A DNA stretch of 24,997 nucleotides. Source: Clostridiales bacterium (GTDB lineage: Bacteria; Bacillota; Clostridia; Oscillospirales; Oscillospiraceae). The notes beneath the pieces were generated by a model that made no database searches, was not told the DNA's origin, and was given only the letters and a program-made list of their open reading frames with translations. A program made the translations under genes and the position numbers. The stretch lies in NCBI GenBank assembly GCA_003533405.1, contig DQDL01000012.1, positions 1-24,997 of the forward strand. The letters are read 5' to 3'. Shown piece after piece: positions 22,730 through 24,997 of the stretch; the stretch's first letter is position 1, and each line of letters opens with the position of its first letter.

Positions 22730-23828
22730 GGGTGACCACCTCCTCACGCTTGTCAAGGGCAGCCAAGCCCCAGCGAGCCGCTTGAACTATGAGCTCACGC
22801 TCTGTATCATCCTTTGCCTTGTCGTAAGCGCTTCTTAGCCTTTGCAGGAACTGGCCACGCAGGCTGTCCTCGCCGGAGCGCTCCCAGATATCACGGCGCA
22901 GAACGGTCTCGTCACGCAGCTGCAGGCTGTAAAACCGTTCCTCCAGCGCCTGACGCAGGGCGTTTATATCCGGCGCTTCGTCGGTTTCGCCGCGGAGGAT
23001 GATGCGGTAGATATCCCTCTGCGTGTCTCCGGACAGCGCATCCTGCACTGCCGTGAGCGCCGCTTTGTCGCCAAGCTCGACAGGCAGTATCTCATAGCGT
23101 CTTTCTGCAAGCGACACGGGCTTTATATTGCAGCCGGTGTCGGAAGCATCGACGATGTACACAAATTTTTCGCCGCACTCGTCAAAGCCTCTGCCCTCGG
23201 GGCAGCCCGGCCAGGCGTAATATGTATTGCCCGCCTTATTCAGGCCGGAGGCCTGGTGGATATGCCCGAGAGCTATGTAATCCATGCCCGATGCTGCGAT
23301 ATCCTGCATCGTTACGGGGTTATACTGAGTCCCCCTGCCGACCTCGCCGTGGATGCACATGAGGTCTAAAACGCCGTTCTTCTTTTCGGCGGAAAAGCCG
23401 CATAAAAGTGCGGGACTGTACTTATCCGTGAACGCTGCGCCCCACACACGCACGCCAAGCTGCGCAAGCTCGACGCATTGGATGCGGTTTTCGGTGAAGA
23501 TATAAACATTTTTGGGGAAGGTGAGCCTTGCATAGGGCGAGCGGCGTGAATAAAAATCGTGGTTTCCGGGGGAAATTATCACGGGCACGCTCATGCTGCC
23601 GAGCGCACGCACGAGCTCCTCGGCGGTCTCGGTGTATGCGCTGTCGGAGTCAAGAAGATCGCCCGACAGCAGTACGAGCTGCACCTGCTCGGTCTCGGCG
23701 GTATTTGCTATCTTTTTCAAAAGCTCACGCTGCTCCTGTCTGCGCTGCGCCGCCTTTGCGGCGGGCAGTCCCTCGAAAGGCGAGTCGAGGTGCAGGTCGG
23801 CGGCGTGGAGTATCCTTATTCTGCTCAT
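22716..23828 (-). CDS. YhaO-like DNA repair metallophosphoesterase (SbcD/Mre11 type)
   Basis: A 370-residue calcineurin-like phosphoesterase, the nuclease partner of the YhaN-like ATPase. Metal motifs are intact: HAADLHLDSPF at 8-18 (Asp11, His13), SGDLLD at 55-60, GNHD at 88-91, CIHGE, and GHIH in ALGHIHQ. The C-terminal part after about residue 250 is a family-specific cap region. By homology it forms a Mre11/Rad50-like complex acting on DNA ends; direct data on YhaO are limited. The ATG overlaps the YmdB-like stop (ATGA). GGAGGG lies 12 bases upstream, slightly far. The three genes form one minus-strand operon. Confidence 0.9.
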   Translation of the reverse strand: MSRIRILHAADLHLDSPFEGLPAAKAAQRRQEQRELLKKIANTAETEQVQLVLLSGDLLDSDSAYTETAEELVRALGSMSVPVIISPGNHDFYSRRSPYARLTFPKNVYIFTENRIQCVELAQLGVRVWGAAFTDKYSPALLCGFSAEKKNGVLDLMCIHGEVGRGTQYNPVTMQDIAASGMDYIALGHIHQASGLNKAGNTYYAWPGCPEGRGFDECGEKFVYIVDASDTGCNIKPVSLAERRYEILPVELGDKAALTAVQDALSGDTQRDIYRIILRGETDEAPDINALRQALEERFYSLQLRDETVLRRDIWERSGEDSLRGQFLQRLRSAYDKAKDDTERELIVQAARWGLAALDKREEVVTHDDQ

Positions 23829-24598
23829 TTAAGTCTGATTCCCTCCGCTTTAAGGCATTTCCCCGTCTCGGGGTCAATTTCAAAAATGCAGCCCTCCAAT
23901 TTGGCGGGGCCCTTTGCCGAGTCGTAGCGTCTCGGGGGATCGCCCATGAACTTGCCTATCGACTGCTCGGGGTCGATGCCGATAGCAGAGTAAACTGCGC
24001 CGGTCATGCCGAGGTCTGTTATATAGCCCGTGCCGTTTGGCAGCACCTCGGCATCAGAGGTCTGCACATGCGTGTGCGTTCCCCAAACGGCACTGGCTCT
24101 GCCGTCAAGCAGAAAGCCCATGGCACGCTTTTCGCTCGTGCCCTCGGCGTGGAAGTCAACTAAGATTATCTTCTCCCGTATCTCCTCCATGTAGCCGTCG
24201 GCGATGACGAAGGGATTGTCGGTGTTCGTATCGAGAGTAAAGTGCCCCATAAGGCTCATGACGCACACATCGCCGAACGAGGTCTTATACACATCGATGC
24301 CCCTGCCCGGGCACTGCGGTGCGCAGTTAGCCGGGCGCAGGATCTTGCGCCGCTCCTCGAGATACGGGCGCAGCTCCGTGCGTGTCCACGTGTGGTTGCC
24401 GAGAGTGATTACATCCGCTCCGGCATGGAAGATCATATCCGCCTGTCTCGGCGTTATGCCGACGACATTTGCGTTTTCGCCGTTTACAACGACAAAATCG
24501 ATCTCCATCTCCTTGCGTATCCCGCGCAGGTTTTTATTCAAATAATCAAGGCCCGGTTCGCCGCAGACATCGCCGACGGCCAAAATTTTTACGCTCAT
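23825..24598 (-). CDS. YmdB-like metallophosphoesterase (TIGR00282)
   Basis: A 257-residue phosphodiesterase of the YmdB/TIGR00282 family; the Bacillus member hydrolyses 2',3'-cyclic nucleotides and affects biofilm and motility decisions. Metal-site motifs are GDVCG at 9-13, NGENAN at 39-44, GNHTW at 67-71, DFHAEGTSEK around 150-160 and GTHTHVQTSDAE around 180. Length is typical. The start at 24598 is preferred to 24619 because AAAGGAAG lies 6 bases upstream and family proteins start near MxIL. It leads the operon with YhaO/YhaN-like genes. A promoter with an extended -10 is visible upstream. Confidence 0.93.
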   Translation of the reverse strand: MSVKILAVGDVCGEPGLDYLNKNLRGIRKEMEIDFVVVNGENANVVGITPRQADMIFHAGADVITLGNHTWTRTELRPYLEERRKILRPANCAPQCPGRGIDVYKTSFGDVCVMSLMGHFTLDTNTDNPFVIADGYMEEIREKIILVDFHAEGTSEKRAMGFLLDGRASAVWGTHTHVQTSDAEVLPNGTGYITDLGMTGAVYSAIGIDPEQSIGKFMGDPPRRYDSAKGPAKLEGCIFEIDPETGKCLKAEGIRLK

Positions 24599-24636
24599 GA
24601 TTCTTCCTTTCGAATTCAAATTGAAAATATGTAGCT

Positions 24637-24666
24637 ATTATAGCACATATTACTGCGTTGTAGCAA
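24637..24666 (-). promoter_or_regulatory. Promoter of the ymdB-yhaO-yhaN-like operon
   Basis: On the minus strand TTGCTA (24666-24661) and TATAAT (24642-24637) are separated by 18 bases, with TG one base before the -10 (extended -10, TGCTATAAT). The leader would be about 30 bases. Confidence 0.65.
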
Positions 24667-24704
24667 AGCAATTCTGGACATACTATGTTACGGAGGTGTA
24701 AACA

Positions 24705-24872
24705 ATGCAAAAACCGAACTTTTTACTCGGCATGGGCATCGGCGTGACCGTCGGCAGCATCGCAGTTGCGACCATGACCACCGGCAAGAAAACCAGCAAG
24801 AACATCATCGGCAAGACCCTCAAAACCATGGGCGAGGTCGTAGACGCAGTTTCGAGCTCCATAGGCATGTAA
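24705..24872 (+). CDS. Small membrane-type protein, 55 residues, function unknown
   Basis: This 55-codon gene is preceded by an excellent ribosome site, GGAGGTG (24692-24698), six bases before the ATG. The protein starts MQKPNFLLGMGIGVTVGS and has one glycine-spaced hydrophobic segment (about residues 7-24). A basic stretch follows (GKKTSKNIIGKTLK), then a short amphipathic tail (MGEVVDAVSSSIGM). One-pass membrane placement with the basic part inside is inferred. Codon use looks like neighbouring genes. No family is recognised with confidence. It stands alone between the divergent ymdB-like operon and a tRNA gene. Confidence 0.75.
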   Translation: MQKPNFLLGMGIGVTVGSIAVATMTTGKKTSKNIIGKTLKTMGEVVDAVSSSIGM

Positions 24873-24917
24873 AACTGCGGGTTTTGAAAAAATAATACTA
24901 AAATCCGCAAAAAACAC

Positions 24918-24946
24918 TTGCAATTATCCGACTGCTGTGCTAGTAT
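24918..24946 (+). promoter_or_regulatory. Promoter of the terminal tRNA gene
   Basis: TTGCAA (24918-24923) and TAGTAT (24941-24946) are separated by exactly 17 bases; the start would fall about 14 bases before the tRNA. Confidence 0.7.
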
Positions 24947-24966
24947 ATTTAGGCGCAAAGCGATAA

Positions 24967-24997
24967 GCGCCGCTAGCTCAGCTGGATAGAGCGTCTG
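24967..24997 (+). tRNA. Partial tRNA, probably tRNA-Arg, cut by the window edge
   Basis: The 5' acceptor half GCGCCGC (24967-24973), T8-A9, D stem GCTC/GAGC with loop AGCTGGATA, and the first bases of the anticodon stem are visible. The D-arm text TAGCTCAGCTGGATAGAGC followed by GTCTG is that of many bacterial tRNA-Arg genes. The anticodon is outside the window, so the amino acid is not proven. Confidence 0.8.

Noticed and set aside
24658..24686. TTGTAG-N17-TACTAT as promoter of the 55-residue gene
   Set aside because: The predicted transcription start would fall inside the ribosome site, leaving no usable leader.
24877..24908. Imperfect hairpin after the 55-residue gene as its terminator
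   Set aside because: The 9-bp stem has a 14-base loop and is followed by As, not Ts, on the plus strand.

Overview
The window looks like chromosomal DNA from a moderately GC-rich member of the Clostridia (Bacillota), most plausibly an anaerobic gut Oscillospiraceae/Ruminococcaceae-type bacterium. The evidence is strong GGAGG-type ribosome binding sites, the recJ-rel-dtd gene order typical of Firmicutes, YhaO/YhaN-, YmdB- and YitT-type genes, and an anaerobic acyl-CoA dehydrogenase/ETF module. No phage, transposon or CRISPR array was seen. The species cannot be named from the sequence alone.

Left part (1-6300): a tightly packed minus-strand operon reads recJ, a bifunctional (p)ppGpp synthetase/hydrolase (rel), dtd, an MBL-fold hydrolase and a COG2426 small membrane protein. 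Genes overlap or are separated by a few bases, and a bidirectional hairpin closes the operon. Upstream, on the plus strand, lies tRNA-Leu(UAA) with its own promoter and terminator. A 16-bp copy of its 3' end lies just downstream.

Middle-left (6300-10060): a neurotransmitter:sodium symporter family transporter (minus) is divergent from an imidazolonepropionase-like amidohydrolase (plus). The 357-bp gap between them carries both promoters and an inverted repeat over the transporter promoter. coaD follows on the minus strand.

Centre (10060-17420), the most interesting part: two divergent units form what looks like one acyl-CoA module. The minus strand encodes an acyl-CoA dehydrogenase, EtfB, EtfA and a CaiB-like class III CoA-transferase, with coaD downstream. 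The plus strand encodes a YtoI-like regulator (HTH-DRTGG-CBS-CBS-hotdog) followed by a second, divergent acyl-CoA dehydrogenase. The 409-bp divergent gap holds up to four near-copies of a palindrome close to TGTTATAYAACA. The set recalls caiA-caiB-fixAB of anaerobic carnitine metabolism, or aryl-acrylate reduction operons, but ligase, hydratase, dedicated transporter and FixCX are absent here. The likely role is CoA activation and redox of an unidentified carboxylic acid, with a regulator whose hotdog domain may sense the CoA ester.

Right part (17420-24997): a KdpDE-like two-component pair without kdpFABC, a YitT-family membrane protein and a deoxycytidylate deaminase lie on the plus strand. 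A bidirectional terminator separates them from a minus-strand operon of ymdB-like phosphodiesterase, YhaO-like nuclease and YhaN-like ATPase. The window ends with an unlisted 55-residue membrane-type small protein and the first 31 bases of a tRNA, probably tRNA-Arg.
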